A DNA stretch of 64,000 nucleotides, from NCBI GenBank assembly GCA_021432635.1, contig MU270029.1, forward strand, positions 1,032,844 through 1,096,843, given 5' to 3'. Below, piece by piece: positions 20,139 through 31,580 of this stretch; the first letter of the stretch is position 1; the number at the start of each line of letters is the position of its first letter. A program made the position numbers and the translations under genes. Source of the stretch: Thozetella sp. PMI_491. Its lineage: Eukaryota > Ascomycota > Sordariomycetes > Chaetosphaeriales > Chaetosphaeriaceae. The notes beneath the pieces are model-generated. The model saw only the letters and a program-made list of their open reading frames with translations, was not told the DNA's origin and ran no database searches.

Positions 20139-21819
20139 ATGACGAAGTTCAAGGTCATCATCATCGGCGGGGGCCTGTCCGGTAGTCTACTAGCCAACGG
20201 CCTACTCAACAACGGGGTGGATTTTGTTCTTTACGAACGCGACTCGGAGGACACCGAACGAAAAGGGTACCAAATCCGCCTTGGAGAAGGTGCCATGACA
20301 GGATTTGCAGGATGCTTGGACGAGAAGCACCTAGAAAAGATTATCCAAAAATTCGGGAAATCCTTTGGGGTTTCCCAAACTGCGCCGTCGCTCTACAACT
20401 CCCGTTTCGAACAGTGTCTCGATCTATCCAAGATACCGTCATACTCAAAGACTGCAGCCATCAACCGGGTGGTGCTTAGAGATATGCTGCTAGAGCCTGT
20501 TAAAGAGAAAGGACACGTGAAATTCGGCAAATCGTTCACAGAATACGAGATGGTTGAAGAAGGCAGCGAAAAAGTCAAGGTGCACTTTCAAGATGGCACC
20601 TCGGACACGTGCGATGTGCTCATCGGCGCCGATGGGAGTAGATCAAAGGTAGAGGCTTATGAATTACTTCTACTGCTGCCCCAAGCTAAAGAGGACCTTA
20701 GATAAATGCTCAGATTGGCTTGAACAATCTTGTACACTTGGACAAGTATTGGTCGTTTATGAGCAAAGGACGCCTGCCGTACGACCGTATGATGGAGATG
20801 CCTGCCCAACTTCGCAGGGGGCCTATCATCATGCTCACCAACAGCTCAGCGCTCTTTTACTCTCGTAAGTCATCGCAATAAGGCTGCAGCGCCTCTGATG
20901 AAACGGCTGACACATATGGTAGTCTATCTACCTCCGGCTCAGGATAACAAAACTTCGGAAGACACCAACTCCATTTCCTACAACGAGGAAGAAGCATCGT
21001 TCTTTTGGGGCTTGAGTATTCCTGCCGCAAAGATTCCTGGCGGAGACGCGACCAAGGTGCAAGACAAGAGACAGCTCTGTCTAGATCACATCAAGAACTG
21101 GGCACCAGAGTAGTGAGTCAGACCCGGCTTTATCAACAGTAGTTACATCCTAACACTATTCACCAATTTGCAGTACACAGATGCTCAGTGCAGGTGCTGG
21201 AGATGACGGCGCCGAAGATATTTATGTTACGCAAGCTCGCGCTAGTATACGGCCCAGTAAGAACTGGCGGCGAACCTGTCAGAAGTCCGGAGATGCCAGG
21301 AAAGGAAACCCCCGCGTATGGCTGGTGGGAGATGCCATGCATTCCATGCAACCAAACCGGTACGTAGCTACCGTTCTCTGGGGCTTAGCCCCAGAAGCAT
21401 TGCCCGCGCCAGGGAGACTGATCCATCTATTACAGGGGACAGGGTGGCAACCAATCTCTCGCCGACTGCGCAGAAGTGCTTCCTAGCTTGGTCAAACTCA
21501 GCTCGATTGCTAAGTCTGGTAAGGTGGTGACGACTTCCGAGGTATTTGCTGCCTGTCAAGTATACGAGGACTTGATGATACCCCGCGCTTTTACCTGGGT
21601 GAAAAAGAGCGGCGGCGCTAAACATATCGTAAGAATATTCTTAGACTGCGGAGGGTTGTATGCAACCTGTTGGTGATGCTGGACTGACCTTTGACTTTCT
21701 TATAGGAGATGAATCTAGACGGGTGGATGGGTACCTTGGTGAAGGTGGTCGGCGGCATGGTTGTCAAGATGATGCAGCTGTATCATCAAATCTTTAAGAA
21801 GGCTTCGGAGAAACCTTAG
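20139..21819 (+). CDS. FAD-dependent aromatic monooxygenase (salicylate hydroxylase-like)
   Basis: Exons 20139-20648, 20714-20864, 20923-21112, 21174-21359, 21436-21628 and 21706-21819 give 447 residues. The N terminus is an FAD Rossmann motif, VIIIGGGLSGS (residues 6-16), followed by VLYERD at the end of the second strand. GADGSRSK (about 163-170) matches the DG motif that contacts FAD and NAD(P)H, and GDAMHSMQPNRGQGGN (336-351) is the third FAD motif of class A flavoprotein monooxygenases, split by intron 4. No signal peptide is present. The family hydroxylates phenols, salicylates or polyketide intermediates with NAD(P)H and oxygen; the substrate is unknown. It lies about 600 bases downstream of the metallo-beta-lactamase gene, and the two plus the divergent regulator could form a small pathway. 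Confidence 0.88.
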
Positions 21820-22330
21820 GGGCACTGTGTCAAACCTTTCGATTATCGCGAGGGGGATTCATCGTAAAACTTAGTAACTGCAGGTGCCGGGAAGTACCTG
21901 TATTCTGTCGCACAATGGGGAAGCAGACAACGCATAGTTGTGAAAGTCTAGTACAGAATGTAATTACGGATATTAGGCCTATAAATTATCTCCTATGTTT
22001 CTATTCGTCGTTTTGCTCATTCTTTCTTTTGAATGATCATATTCTCCGCACGCGGTCACATCATCTTCGAGGCCCGTTTCAGCGGTCGTCCAACAACCTT
22101 ATAGCGAGAGTACAGAGCTATTTTCGCCTGTCTCCTGGGAGCTATCAACGCTGACAAGTTTCTTAGAACGTCAAATATCTCGAATACAGTTTTTTTTCGC
22201 CGGCAACCAGCATAGACAAGGTTATATGAACCGAGAGAAACTCGCATTCGTGACACAAAAGTATATCCCGTCTAGGTAATTCTAATTTATATCTGCCCAA
22301 GATTCTTGAACACAATTATAACCCCGAGTA
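21820..22330. other. Intergenic region between convergent genes
   Basis: About 510 bases, moderately AT-rich, between two 3' ends. Nothing recognisable was seen. Confidence 0.4.
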
Positions 22331-23377
22331 CTATGATAAAAGATTAAGTTGGCCCTCAGACTTGGAATGCTTAGTGTCGTCCACGCAAGCCAAGACCTTG
22401 AACTTGAGGCTGCTGGGGGCAGGTGGTGATGGAGGCTCTCCCCAATCGTGAAATTCAGACCTGTCTTCCGCAATAGTTGACGGGTACTCCTTCTCAAGCC
22501 ACGCAACAAGTTTGTGGACATGAGAAGGCGCAGCCCAGGACTGGTCTTCTGGGCTCGCAACACGGAATGTTTTGCCGATAGCGAAGAAAACCTCCGGCCC
22601 AGCACTCTGGCCTTGCATCCGGGAACTTGGAGGCACATGTTCCCGCCGCGCGATGGAGTAGTCAATAACGTAAAAGCAGTGGAGCTTCGGGAAGTGGAAG
22701 GGCACCCACTTTGGCCCGATCAGTTCTCGCACGACGGCCTCCGGGTCCTCGACACCATCCGCGAATGCGTCGTCCCATGAACGGTTATATTCAATGGCGA
22801 CATGCTCCTGATCTTTGATCATCGGCAAGTAGAACCCATTGCCCCAGAAAGGAGCTATTCCATTCCATCCGACACTGCTGTCGGCGTGCTCGTAGTCACA
22901 AAACTGAAGGCATACAAGGTCCAGTCGCTTGTGCATGTAGAAGCAGCGGATATCGGCACGTTTATCGGCCATCTCTGGGTCCTCCTCATCGTAGGGCACA
23001 ATGACGCCAAAGGATGCCCATGCAGCACCGTCATAGTCCTCAGCACGAAGACGGGAGGCCCTGATTGTGGCTTCTCTAGACTCGTGGCATGTCCCCTTCA
23101 GCGTGTTGTCGACCATGTAAGTCGAGATGTTTCCTTCTATCCAGTCCACGCGCTTCAGAGACTCGTTCCATGGCGCGCCGAGAGCAAAGTTCATGTCCCA
23201 ATAGGGCCCGTCGATAATGTCATTCGTCATTCGGTGGCGCCACGGGTCAAAAAGGCGGAGGAAATGGATCCCTGGCGTCGGCCACGCAAGCTCCCAAATC
23301 CGGTCCCGGATCTCCTTAGGGAAGTTAGGGAAGAGATGGTACTCTTCCATCGCTGGAGAGACGTTTGAACCGCTCAT
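22331..23377 (-). CDS. 2EXR domain protein
   Basis: A single-exon gene of 348 residues starting at ATG 23377. Residues 13-42 (YHLFPNFPKEIRDRIWELAW and following) match the start of the fungal 2EXR motif, an F-box-like sequence of aromatic and Arg-Xaa-Xaa-Ile/Leu-Trp residues. A later CHESREATIRAS segment (about residues 95-106) is also typical of this family. The remainder is acidic and aromatic with no enzyme motif. 2EXR proteins are very numerous in Pezizomycotina and mostly uncharacterised; links to protein turnover are guesses based on resemblance to F-box proteins. Probably soluble and intracellular. Confidence 0.82.
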   Translation of the reverse strand: MSGSNVSPAMEEYHLFPNFPKEIRDRIWELAWPTPGIHFLRLFDPWRHRMTNDIIDGPYWDMNFALGAPWNESLKRVDWIEGNISTYMVDNTLKGTCHESREATIRASRLRAEDYDGAAWASFGVIVPYDEEDPEMADKRADIRCFYMHKRLDLVCLQFCDYEHADSSVGWNGIAPFWGNGFYLPMIKDQEHVAIEYNRSWDDAFADGVEDPEAVVRELIGPKWVPFHFPKLHCFYVIDYSIARREHVPPSSRMQGQSAGPEVFFAIGKTFRVASPEDQSWAAPSHVHKLVAWLEKEYPSTIAEDRSEFHDWGEPPSPPAPSSLKFKVLACVDDTKHSKSEGQLNLLS

Positions 23378-23699
23378 GCTGTCTCACGTTCGTTTTCTGG
23401 GAGGGGCAATTAGAAAAATCCCGTACGCGTTTATCAAGGAGGGGAGACGTGATGCAGCGATTTCCATGCCACCGCCCCCGCTTTGTGGTGCGAGCTGAGA
23501 AGAGAGAGCTGAGAAGGGCTGAGACGGGTTGGACGAATAAAGCTAGCGCGAAGCTAAGACTTGGTAGTCTGTACATTTGGGCTACATTATATCTGGGAGT
23601 GCTAGACTACATCTTGCAGAAGGTATATTTGAGTTGTGAAAGTTTTCTTGGTCTTGACTAAGATTGAAATCTACTCCCAGTTTCCTGAGATATGGCTAG
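23378..23699. other. Intergenic region upstream of 2EXR gene
   Basis: About 320 bases holding the promoter of the minus-strand 2EXR gene and the 3' region of the next minus-strand gene. No gene seen. Confidence 0.35.
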
Positions 23700-24335
23700 T
23701 TAGAATGAGGCGCCTGAGGGGAGATAATATACTATACCGGTCTCGGCATTGTAGCCGGCCTCCGCCCACAAATCTGCGCGGCCAAATGTTGCGATAAAAT
23801 AATTGACAAATTGTTGAGTGGCATTTGGAACCTCGCTCTGAGTTGGGGCCATGCCATTCCTAGCACACCAACGTAGGAGAAACATAATGTCTGTGGCGTC
23901 TGTCCGCTTCTTCTCTTCGCTGGCTCTACCGAGAATGGATCCGCATTTCGCATTTAAGATCAGAGTCGGTTTTAAGACTCGGACGTTGTTAACTATGATG
24001 GTTGGTGTAGAGGTAGAGAATTCTTCCTTAAACAAAGCCGGCGGAGCAAGAATTTCAATCTCAACGGGCGGGTTACTCTTATATTCCGTGTGGTTTGTTC
24101 TTTTTTCCACGTGAAAGACATCGGGGTTGCTTCTTAGCAAAGACCTCGCTGCTTTAGTTTCTCCTTTAGGAACGACGAAGTGCAGGTCAGCTGTCTGACG
24201 AGTGGATCCAAGAAGCACACAAGCTGCACCGCCCTCGACGGCGTAGAATTGACCCCCGCTCATGGTCGACGCTACGTTTGTGGCAGCAGTGACGATCTGC
24301 TCCGGAGATGGATCGGAAACAGCCGAAGAAGACAT
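23700..24335 (-). CDS. Nucleotidyltransferase-fold-like protein
   Basis: A single-exon gene of 211 residues starting at ATG 24335. The segment AVEGGAACVLLGSTRQTADLHFVV (about residues 32-55, listed here as its parts GGAACVLLGS and RQTADLHFVV) has the pattern of nucleotidyltransferase-fold proteins in which a Gly-Gly helix precedes a strand carrying an Asp-x-Asp pair. Here the pair reads Asp-Leu-His, so the second acidic residue is missing and activity is doubtful. The middle section contains a strand with KPTLILNAKCGSIL and the helix TDATDIMFLLRWC, also usual in this fold. Fungal genomes carry many such proteins without known function. A TATA-like site lies about 125 bases upstream. Confidence 0.68.
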   Translation of the reverse strand: MSSSAVSDPSPEQIVTAATNVASTMSGGQFYAVEGGAACVLLGSTRQTADLHFVVPKGETKAARSLLRSNPDVFHVEKRTNHTEYKSNPPVEIEILAPPALFKEEFSTSTPTIIVNNVRVLKPTLILNAKCGSILGRASEEKKRTDATDIMFLLRWCARNGMAPTQSEVPNATQQFVNYFIATFGRADLWAEAGYNAETGIVYYLPSGASF

Positions 24336-25222
24336 CTTGGAACAAACACAGTTTTAGGGGAAGGGAGGGAAGGGCAACTAAGAGGAAACAACTATAAGAC
24401 AGATGTAAAATTGTCTAAGCTGAAGTCTAGACTGGCAAATAAGAATGGACCTGCCCTTTTTATAGAGCCAGCTGGGCCATAGCCATCTAGAGTTTTCCAT
24501 TAAGGACCACGCTCTTAGGCAGATTACCAGGGGCTTATATCACTCTCCTGCTACCAACATCAAGCCCCCTATAGAGGCCAAGTAACCTAAGATAGCAGCC
24601 AATCACGTGTGGAGAATCGAGCAATTAACGCCAGAATGACAATCGATACCCCGCCAAGTCGGAGATAGAAACCAATCATAGCGGGATGGAGTCGACAGTT
24701 GCTTACAGCCTTCGGGCTAAAAATGTCTACAACAATTGGCCAAGTTAGCGCCAAGCATGGGCAGCGTCCTCCTTTGCGCGCGCCTGCAAGCCTTCTGGGC
24801 GGTCGGGACAGGTAAAGTCAGATCTAGGGTTGTCGCTAGCGAGACAAGCCTCCTTTTCTACCCTCTAATGCATGCATGCACTTCCAAGGCGACCATGAAA
24901 GAAAACCTCATTCTAGCTTTTTGGATGAGGTGTAAAAGCGATTCTCCCTGATATACTAGCGGCACCTCTAGTATCTTGATGGCTCTAGCGGTATCCTCGG
25001 CGATATAAAAGCCGAATGCTTTGCGATGCTAGCAACAGCCGCATCGATAAGTAACTGCTTGCCGCGCGATCTCTAGTAGTACGACTCAGACGAGAACCAT
25101 GTACTTCACTAGTGAAGAGAGTATATCCTCCTATTAACACCATTCCTATACCCCTACCTCGTCCCTGCTCCGGCGCATTTCGTCTCTGCTCCGACGCTCT
25201 TCGTTTATAAAAGGTACTGTCC
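24336..25222. other. Intergenic region between two minus-strand genes
   Basis: About 890 bases. Besides the TATA-like element there is no sustained ORF. A/T-rich words are common at 24940-25060. Nothing else was recognised. Confidence 0.4.
24456..24464 (-). promoter_or_regulatory. TATA-like box for the nucleotidyltransferase-like gene
   Basis: On the minus strand the sequence reads TATAAAAAG, about 125 bases upstream of ATG 24335. Match is by motif and spacing only. Confidence 0.4.
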
Positions 25223-25834
25223 CTAGGCCGGGCTTGGAAAGAGCATTGCAGTGAAACTGCCGGTTTTCAGGTCCCAACCGGTTCGCAAAATCTGGACTTT
25301 GAAGCGCTTTACAGTTGCCATATATATAGCACACTTGAGTAAGTTAGCTAAATGATCTCGGAGGTTAGAATCTGGCGGTGAATCGAGTAAGCTTTCGATC
25401 AAGGCATCCACCAGAATCTCGAGAGGAGGGGTGAAGTTATCTGGAGAGGACGGCCGTAGCTTCTCGACAGGGACGTTCCAGGCGGCTGCCGGAAGGATAA
25501 TAGTAGTCGTTGGGCCACGCGAGTCCTTTGAAGGTTCGAGAGGCAAGTTGGAAAAGTCAATGGGTTTATAACCTGGGGGGGTCAAGCGATGATGCAAGAT
25601 AGACGGATACCTGTTCAGAAGATGGAAGGTCTTCCGGTCAAATGGTGGCGCATCTGTCCAGCCTTGGCTTTTTAGCAAGCGAGCGGCTTCGTCAATATCC
25701 GGAACGAGGAGCCACAGGTCGAAAACGACAGTAAGCACGCCGTACTGTGCTATGGCGTCTTCAAACCAGAAAAGACAAGGGATGCCTTGATCGCGCAGCA
25801 GCACGCAGGGCTCATGCCTTGAGCGACCCGTCAT
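25223..25834 (-). CDS. Fungal nucleotidyltransferase-like protein
   Basis: A single-exon gene of 203 residues. The frame opens further upstream only with TTG; I use ATG 25834 (MTGRSRHEPCVLLRD). The start LRDQGIPCLFWFEDAIAQYG followed by VVFDLWLLVPD is the signature of a fungal family annotated as nucleotidyltransferase-like: an ED pair in the first helix and a hydrophobic strand ending in VPDIDEAARLL. The C-terminal part (LEILVDALIESLLDSP) is helical. No direct active-site proof is visible and the biochemical role is unknown. It lies about 0.9 kb upstream of another nucleotidyltransferase-fold-like gene on the same strand, but the two proteins are not close in sequence. Confidence 0.68.
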   Translation of the reverse strand: MTGRSRHEPCVLLRDQGIPCLFWFEDAIAQYGVLTVVFDLWLLVPDIDEAARLLKSQGWTDAPPFDRKTFHLLNRYPSILHHRLTPPGYKPIDFSNLPLEPSKDSRGPTTTIILPAAAWNVPVEKLRPSSPDNFTPPLEILVDALIESLLDSPPDSNLRDHLANLLKCAIYMATVKRFKVQILRTGWDLKTGSFTAMLFPSPA

Positions 25835-26941
25835 GGTTGGCGAGGCTGATGTCAAATGTAGTAGGTAGGGCGGGGAAGTTTGGGGAAAGAGGGAAATTTT
25901 GTAAGAACCAACGCTAAGAGATGGGTGAAAGAAGACTGCAGCCTAGCACAAACGCATTGGGTGGCGGGGTGCCTGTGCCTGTGACTTAGCTGCCGACATT
26001 GGCAAAAATTTCGCTTGCAGCCAGTATTTGGCCAGATTTGCTTCCCCTTCGGAGTGTGGGATGTTAGGTACTTTTTGTGACCTATCTTATCGGAGAAAGC
26101 ATCCTGCTCGTCCTTCGTGAATTTCTTTAAGGTAGTTAGTGTTTTGTTTGTAGACTTGCTCTGCTCGACAAAGCCATGCTTTGGTCGCCACTCAGTTCGC
26201 CCAGCATCCTGACGCTCGAATAAACCCCTTCCGTCCAGCTCCGACCCTTGGGCACTTTCAGCCGCGTAGTCTTTGGCTGTTGCTTAATGTAGCATACGCG
26301 AGGCTTGGAGCTTAATGGAAAGCAGGTACGCCAAGCTTGAGAGGTTTTTTTTCTTGTGTAGCTGGCAGCCCGAGTTCTGGTTGTGGCCGCTCCGAAGGGA
26401 TGGTGGGCGTACCGATCAGGCATCGTGAACGCCAAGCGGCATATCCAACATATACTGAACAAAAGTGGTAGGGACTGCTGTAAGCTGCAGCTCCAGGCCA
26501 GCCGAAATCGGCAGTCTAAACATGCTGTGTTTGTGGAACTTACCGCTGCAGACCAACTGGTCGCGTTCTGGGGACCTTGTGCAGCGTCATACCTGGAGGG
26601 GCTGTCATCATGGGCTGTCATCATTGGCTGGATTTTACGAAGTTCTTTTCGCGAGTCTGAGATTTACTGTGAGACTAGGGCACGTCTGACAGCAACTGTG
26701 CTCTGACCACTGATTCTCGTTTCAAGTCTTTCTGTGCACCCCCCCTCCACTTTGTTAATTCTACCCCAGCTTCCCACTCGAATGCCAGATGAGGCTCTGC
26801 TCCCGCCAGGAACAAGCTGCTTACTTCGAACAAAATTTCACCTCAGTCAACCGCTCCACGGCCATGTTTTGCTGTGCATGTTCCCGCACCGACAAATAAG
26901 CCTTACTTGAATGACACATTGGGGTGGTATCTTAGCAAACA
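25835..26941. other. Intergenic region upstream of the large AAA gene
   Basis: About 1.1 kb. A minus-strand ORF of 162 codons at 26136-26624 and plus-strand ORFs at 26383-26706 overlap each other and look like chance frames. Pyrimidine-rich sequence at 26700-26770 probably belongs to the promoter or leader of the AAA ATPase gene. Confidence 0.4.
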
Positions 26942-29900
26942 ATGTCGGCTACTTCGGGCGAGAGCGACGAACTCCCGCCGGGCCAACAGGAGGGGGTTGC
27001 TGGAGAGCTTGAAGCTGCAAACACCCCAGCAGTAACGCGGCTAGAGAACCCAGAGGTCCAGGCGGAGGCTGGGACCGCAGATTTATCACAACCGCCAAAT
27101 GCCCCGAACGAAAGAGACGCTTCAACCCAGGCAAGCAACGTTTCGAAAGATGCAGCGGGGGACACCCTACCACCCAAGTCTCGTGATGTCAGTCAGAATG
27201 ATCGGCCGCGCAGTCCGCCAGAGGAGCCCAAGCGCCTGTATCCGGGAGCAGGAGAGCACGATGGCAAGGCGCCCAGTGAGGAGAAGCTGGCGGAGAGCAA
27301 GGCTCTGGATCCTGCAGCACCAGACCTGACGCAGAGGTCGAGTTCCGGCCTTAGATCAGATGCAGTGACACAACCACACTCACCGAGAGATGCCGACACA
27401 CCTGAAACGTCAGACTCCGAATCGGACTCAGGCTTGGTCACATCCTCTCTGGATGCCCATCCGCCGAACGGTGAGAAACAAGAGCAGCCTACTACTCAGA
27501 AGTTCCGGCCACAGGATGAATCCGTAGCTGGAGACAAATCGGTAGCCGAAGAAGAGTCTGCGGCGAAAGAAGAGCCAACGGCCAAGGACGAGCCTGCAAC
27601 ACAGGGCAAGCCCGCAGTCAAGGAAGAATCCGCGGTCAAGGATGAGTCTGCTCCCAATGATGAGTCTGCTCCCAATGATGAGTCTGCAGTCAAGGAGGAA
27701 TCCGCAGCCGAGGAGGAGTCCGCGGCCAAGGACGATTCCACGGCCAAAGAGGAGCCGGTCGTCAAGGATGAGTCTACACCCAAGGAGAAATCTACGGCCA
27801 AGGAAGATTCCGCAGCGGGCGACACCACTGAGACACAAGACAAGGCCCAGTCAGATGACGGCTCGGAGGCCAAGGACAATCAAGAGGCCGAGGAAGACAC
27901 CGAAAATGAAGAAAATGAGGAACCGCGCCAGTACGATCCCTTCTCTTTGCGCAATGAGTCATCGGATGATGAGAGTGACGAAGAAGGGGACGAAAGCGGA
28001 GAGGAGAAAGAAGGAGAAAAAGAAGGAGAAGACGACAACGATGACGACGATGATAACGATGACAATGATGACGGTGACGGCGAATCAACTGTTGGAAGCT
28101 TCACCCTGCGACTGTTACCAAAGCTTGAGAATGAGGACCAGTTAGGAGAGTCCACCGCCCAGAAGGTGTGGGAGCGCCAGAAAGAATTGGGCGAGAAGAG
28201 CAAACCGTTGGATAAGCTCATGAGCATGGTGGGGTTGGAGAATGTAAAAGAAGAGTTCCTCAAGGTGAAAGCGACCATCGAAGCGGCACGAAAACGCAAG
28301 GGCTACCTGAGACGTCAGGATCTGAACTTGGGTCTCCTAGGAAATCACGGTACCGGTATGTTCCTTGTCCCTTTTCTCCTGCATAGCAGTGCGGCTTAAG
28401 TAGGCTCCGTGGGATGTTCTTGGGTGTCAAGCGGGAACACCTTGATCTCAATGCTGACGGCTTCATTCCTTAGGCAAGTCGACAATCGCAACGATTTATC
28501 GGGACTTCCTTCGAGACTGCGGCGTGTGGTCCGACCCGAACGACGTCGCATTTGAAACTGTTTCGGGATTCTCCCTTCTCGTGCGGGACAACTTCTATGA
28601 CCTGAACGCGAAGGTTCATGATTTGTGCTCCTCCTCAAACGAAGGCGTTGTACGTAGTACATTTGCCATCTTCTCCAAATTAATTCCCTCCGAATTGCTA
28701 ACCCGTCGGCCCGTGCGTTAGTTTCTTTTCCTCGACGACATCGACCACTCCGAAATAGACTACCACGATTATCTCGTTCGCATGCTGTCACGCCATGCCG
28801 AAAAGCTAGTAGTTGTCATCGCCGGCAGCATCAACGGCACCACTAGCGTGTTAGGGAGTCTTCCGCATGGGCGGTGGCACTGCTGGCGAAGGCTCCAGCT
28901 CAAGGACTTTGACGATGCGCAGCTCAGAATCATCCTTCTTCGTCTCATTAGCCGTAACCGCCTGAAGGTCGACGGCGGAAACGATAGCCCTTACCCCCAG
29001 ATAGCGGCCAAACGTGTGGGGAGAGGCCGAGATTCGACTGGGTTTGGGAATATTCACGACCTGCAGCTTGCTTTTGAGAAGATGCTTGAGCGTCAGGCTT
29101 ATCGACTAGAGCGAGAGCGCTTGGCCCAAGAAGGTAGCGAAGCCAAAGTCAACGTGGAAGGCCTACCTAAAGAGGACATTAAAGCCGGCAGCGGAGGCGA
29201 GAAGGCACGCAAGGATGGCGCAACCGAGAGCAGCAGAATGACTGAGGAAGTCACAAAGCCCGAGGAAGCTCAAAACTCAGTCGTCGAAAAGCCAGTCGTC
29301 GAAAACCGAGAAGCCGAAACCGCAGAAGTCAAAAAACTCGACGAAGCCCCAAACTCACAAGAAGCCTTAAAGACGGAAGAGGCTGAACAGGCTGAAGAAA
29401 TGGCAGAGGCGGGAGGATGCAAACAAGCCGAAGATTCTGAAAATACCGAAGCACTCAAGAAGCCGGAGCCTGGGCTACCATCTGGAGAACGCGAGGCGGG
29501 CAAATCTGGCGAATCGAGTGATAAACCTGCCGACGGGAGCAAGGCAGATGACAAATCTGGCACCATCAATGAAGACAAGGGGGTTACCAAAGATAACGAG
29601 GAAGTCGAAAAACTTGAGGAGGCCAAAAAGCTCGAGGAAGCCAAAAAGCTCGAGGAAGCCAAAAAGCTCGAGGAAGCCGAAAAGCTCAAGTATGCCACCC
29701 TGACAATGGAGGACATTGTCGGGCCTGAGCCCGGAGACATTCGCTCAGAAAGCCAGGCGTGGAAAGACCTTGAGAAGATGGCTGGTCTGAAGGATGTCAA
29801 GAAGGCCATAGGCGCCCTGTTAAACCGCGCAAGAGCCAACTACCGCAGGGAGATCAATGGAAAGGAGCCACTCCAGACCTCTTTAAACCGTGTGTTCCTC

Positions 29901-31580
29901 GGCCCTCCGGGAACGGGGAAGACGACAGTGGCGAAGCTTTACGGAAAAATCGTGGCCGAGCTGGGGCTCTTATCGACAAAAGAGGTTGTCTTCACCACTC
30001 CTGGCGACTACATTGGACAGTATATTGGCGAGTCCGAGGTCAAAACTGCTGCCATACTGAATTCGACGGTTGGCAAGGTTCTCGTAATAGACGACGCTCA
30101 CATGTTCTACAATGGCAAGGACACGGACGAATTTCGGCTAGGCTGCATCGACGTCCTCATATCACGCATTCACAACAAGCCCGGAGAGGACCGCTGCGTC
30201 ATTCTCATCGGGTACCCCGACAATATGGAAGAGATGTTTCAGAAATGCAACCCAGGTCTGAAAAGAAGGTTTCCTCTTGAAGAGGCTTTCCGCTTCCAGG
30301 ACTATAATGACGACCAGCTGAACGAGATACTGATGCTCAAGATGGCTAAAGAGGAGATCACCGCTGATAAGCAGGCCATGGGTGTTGCTGCTGAAGTCCT
30401 GAGTCGTGCACGGGATCGCCCCAACTTTGGGAATGGCGGTGAGGTTGACAACCTGTTGAACCAAGCCAAGGCCCGATTTCGAGAGAGGATGCTCAAAAAG
30501 GACAAAAAAGACAACGATGACGAAAAGGCCCCGGAGGACAACGAAGACAGCCAACCTAGAGAAGATATCTACGACGATGAAGCGCCACATGTCGTCCTCG
30601 AGCCTGAAGACTTTGATCCAGAGTGGGATCGAGGTGCCAAGGCGGGCAGCAAATCATCGCTATTCTCGGGGCTCTTGGGGTTCGAAGATATCACCAAACG
30701 ATTCGAAGAGTACCAGGTGACGGCTGCGAATATGCGGCGATTTGGAAAGGATCCCAAGCAGAATATTCCGTTCACCTTTGTTTTCAAGGGCCCGCCAGGA
30801 ACGGGAAAAACTCATACAGCCCGCATCATTGGCCAAATATTTTATCGGCTGGGGTTCCTTTCGACCGACGAAGTTATCGAATGCTCTGCCAGTCACCTCA
30901 TCGGCCAGTACATGGGCCAGACAGCCCCAAAAGTGATCGACCTGTTTGACCGTGCTCTGGGCAAGGTTCTCTTCATCGACGAGGCGTACCGGTTAGCAGG
31001 GGGCGCTGGGTCAATACGAGGCGGCCAAAGCTACGAAGACGAGGCGATTGGAGAGCTGGTAGATTGCATGACCAAGCCTAGGTACATGCGGAAAATGGTT
31101 ATCGTCTTGGCTGGCTACGACCGGGACATGGACAAGTTACTAAGAGCGAACGCGGGGCTGAGGGGACGCTTTCCAAACGAGATCACCTTCCCGCCGCTGG
31201 ATCCTGAGCGTTGTCGAGAACACTTGGTGAACCTACTCCTGAAGCAGGACATTGAAATCCGCGACGAGACTACACCCAGCATCGATGAGCTCGAAAAAGT
31301 CCTGCGGTTATTCGACAAGCTGAGGATGACAACCGGCTGGTCCAATGGCCGAGACGTGAGATCTCTGGCGGAAACCATCACAGCATATGTCTACAAGAGT
31401 ATTGACCTGCCCGAGGACGACAATGGCAAGAATAAGAGCGTTGGGAAAGCCGTTACGGTGCGGAGCGTAAAGGGCGAAAGCGATGGGAAGACGGCTCAGT
31501 TTGGCATATCTACCCCGAAATTAATCGGGTTCCTAAAGGATCTGCTACGGCAGAGAATTAAGGGAGGAGGACCTAAGTAG
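26942..31580 (+). CDS. Triple-AAA CbbX/SpoVK-like ATPase
   Basis: Exons 26942-28355, 28474-28649 and 28722-31580 give 1482 residues. Residues 1-410 are acidic and disordered with degenerate hexad repeats of the type ESAVKD/ESAPND. Three CbbX-type AAA modules follow. The first has Walker A GNHGTGKST (467-475, split by intron 1) and Walker B FLFLDDID (531-538). The second has GPPGTGKTT (924-932) and VLVIDDAH (983-990). The third has GPPGTGKTH (1220-1228), VLFIDEAY (1279-1286) and the arginine-finger-like LRGRFP (1343-1348). Modules one and two carry Asp-Asp rather than Asp-Glu in Walker B, so only the third looks fully canonical for hydrolysis. The linker between modules one and two contains several KKLEEA repeats, likely a charged helix. 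Such multi-AAA proteins are common in filamentous fungi; substrate remodelling is likely but unproven. Confidence 0.9.
27540..27835 (+). repeat. Degenerate hexad repeat in AAA protein N terminus
   Basis: Imperfect 18-bp units encode hexapeptides of the form ESAxKD/E (ESAVKD, ESAPND, ESAAEE, STAKEE). One unit is duplicated exactly (AATGATGAGTCTGCTCCC, twice around 27655-27690). The array lies in the disordered acidic region. Confidence 0.75.
29608..29690 (+). repeat. 18-bp tandem repeat encoding KKLEEA
   Basis: The sequence GCCAAAAAGCTCGAGGAA recurs at least three times in tandem with an 18-base period, encoding AKKLEE units that should form a single charged alpha helix in the linker before the second AAA module. 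Confidence 0.85.

Noticed and set aside
22514-23368. Plus-strand ORFs opposite the 2EXR gene
   Set aside because: They are antisense shadows; the minus-strand frame carries the 2EXR signature over its full length.
26136-26706. Overlapping ORFs of 162 and 107 codons on opposite strands
   Set aside because: Both overlap each other over most of their length, have no recognisable motif and look like chance frames upstream of the AAA gene.
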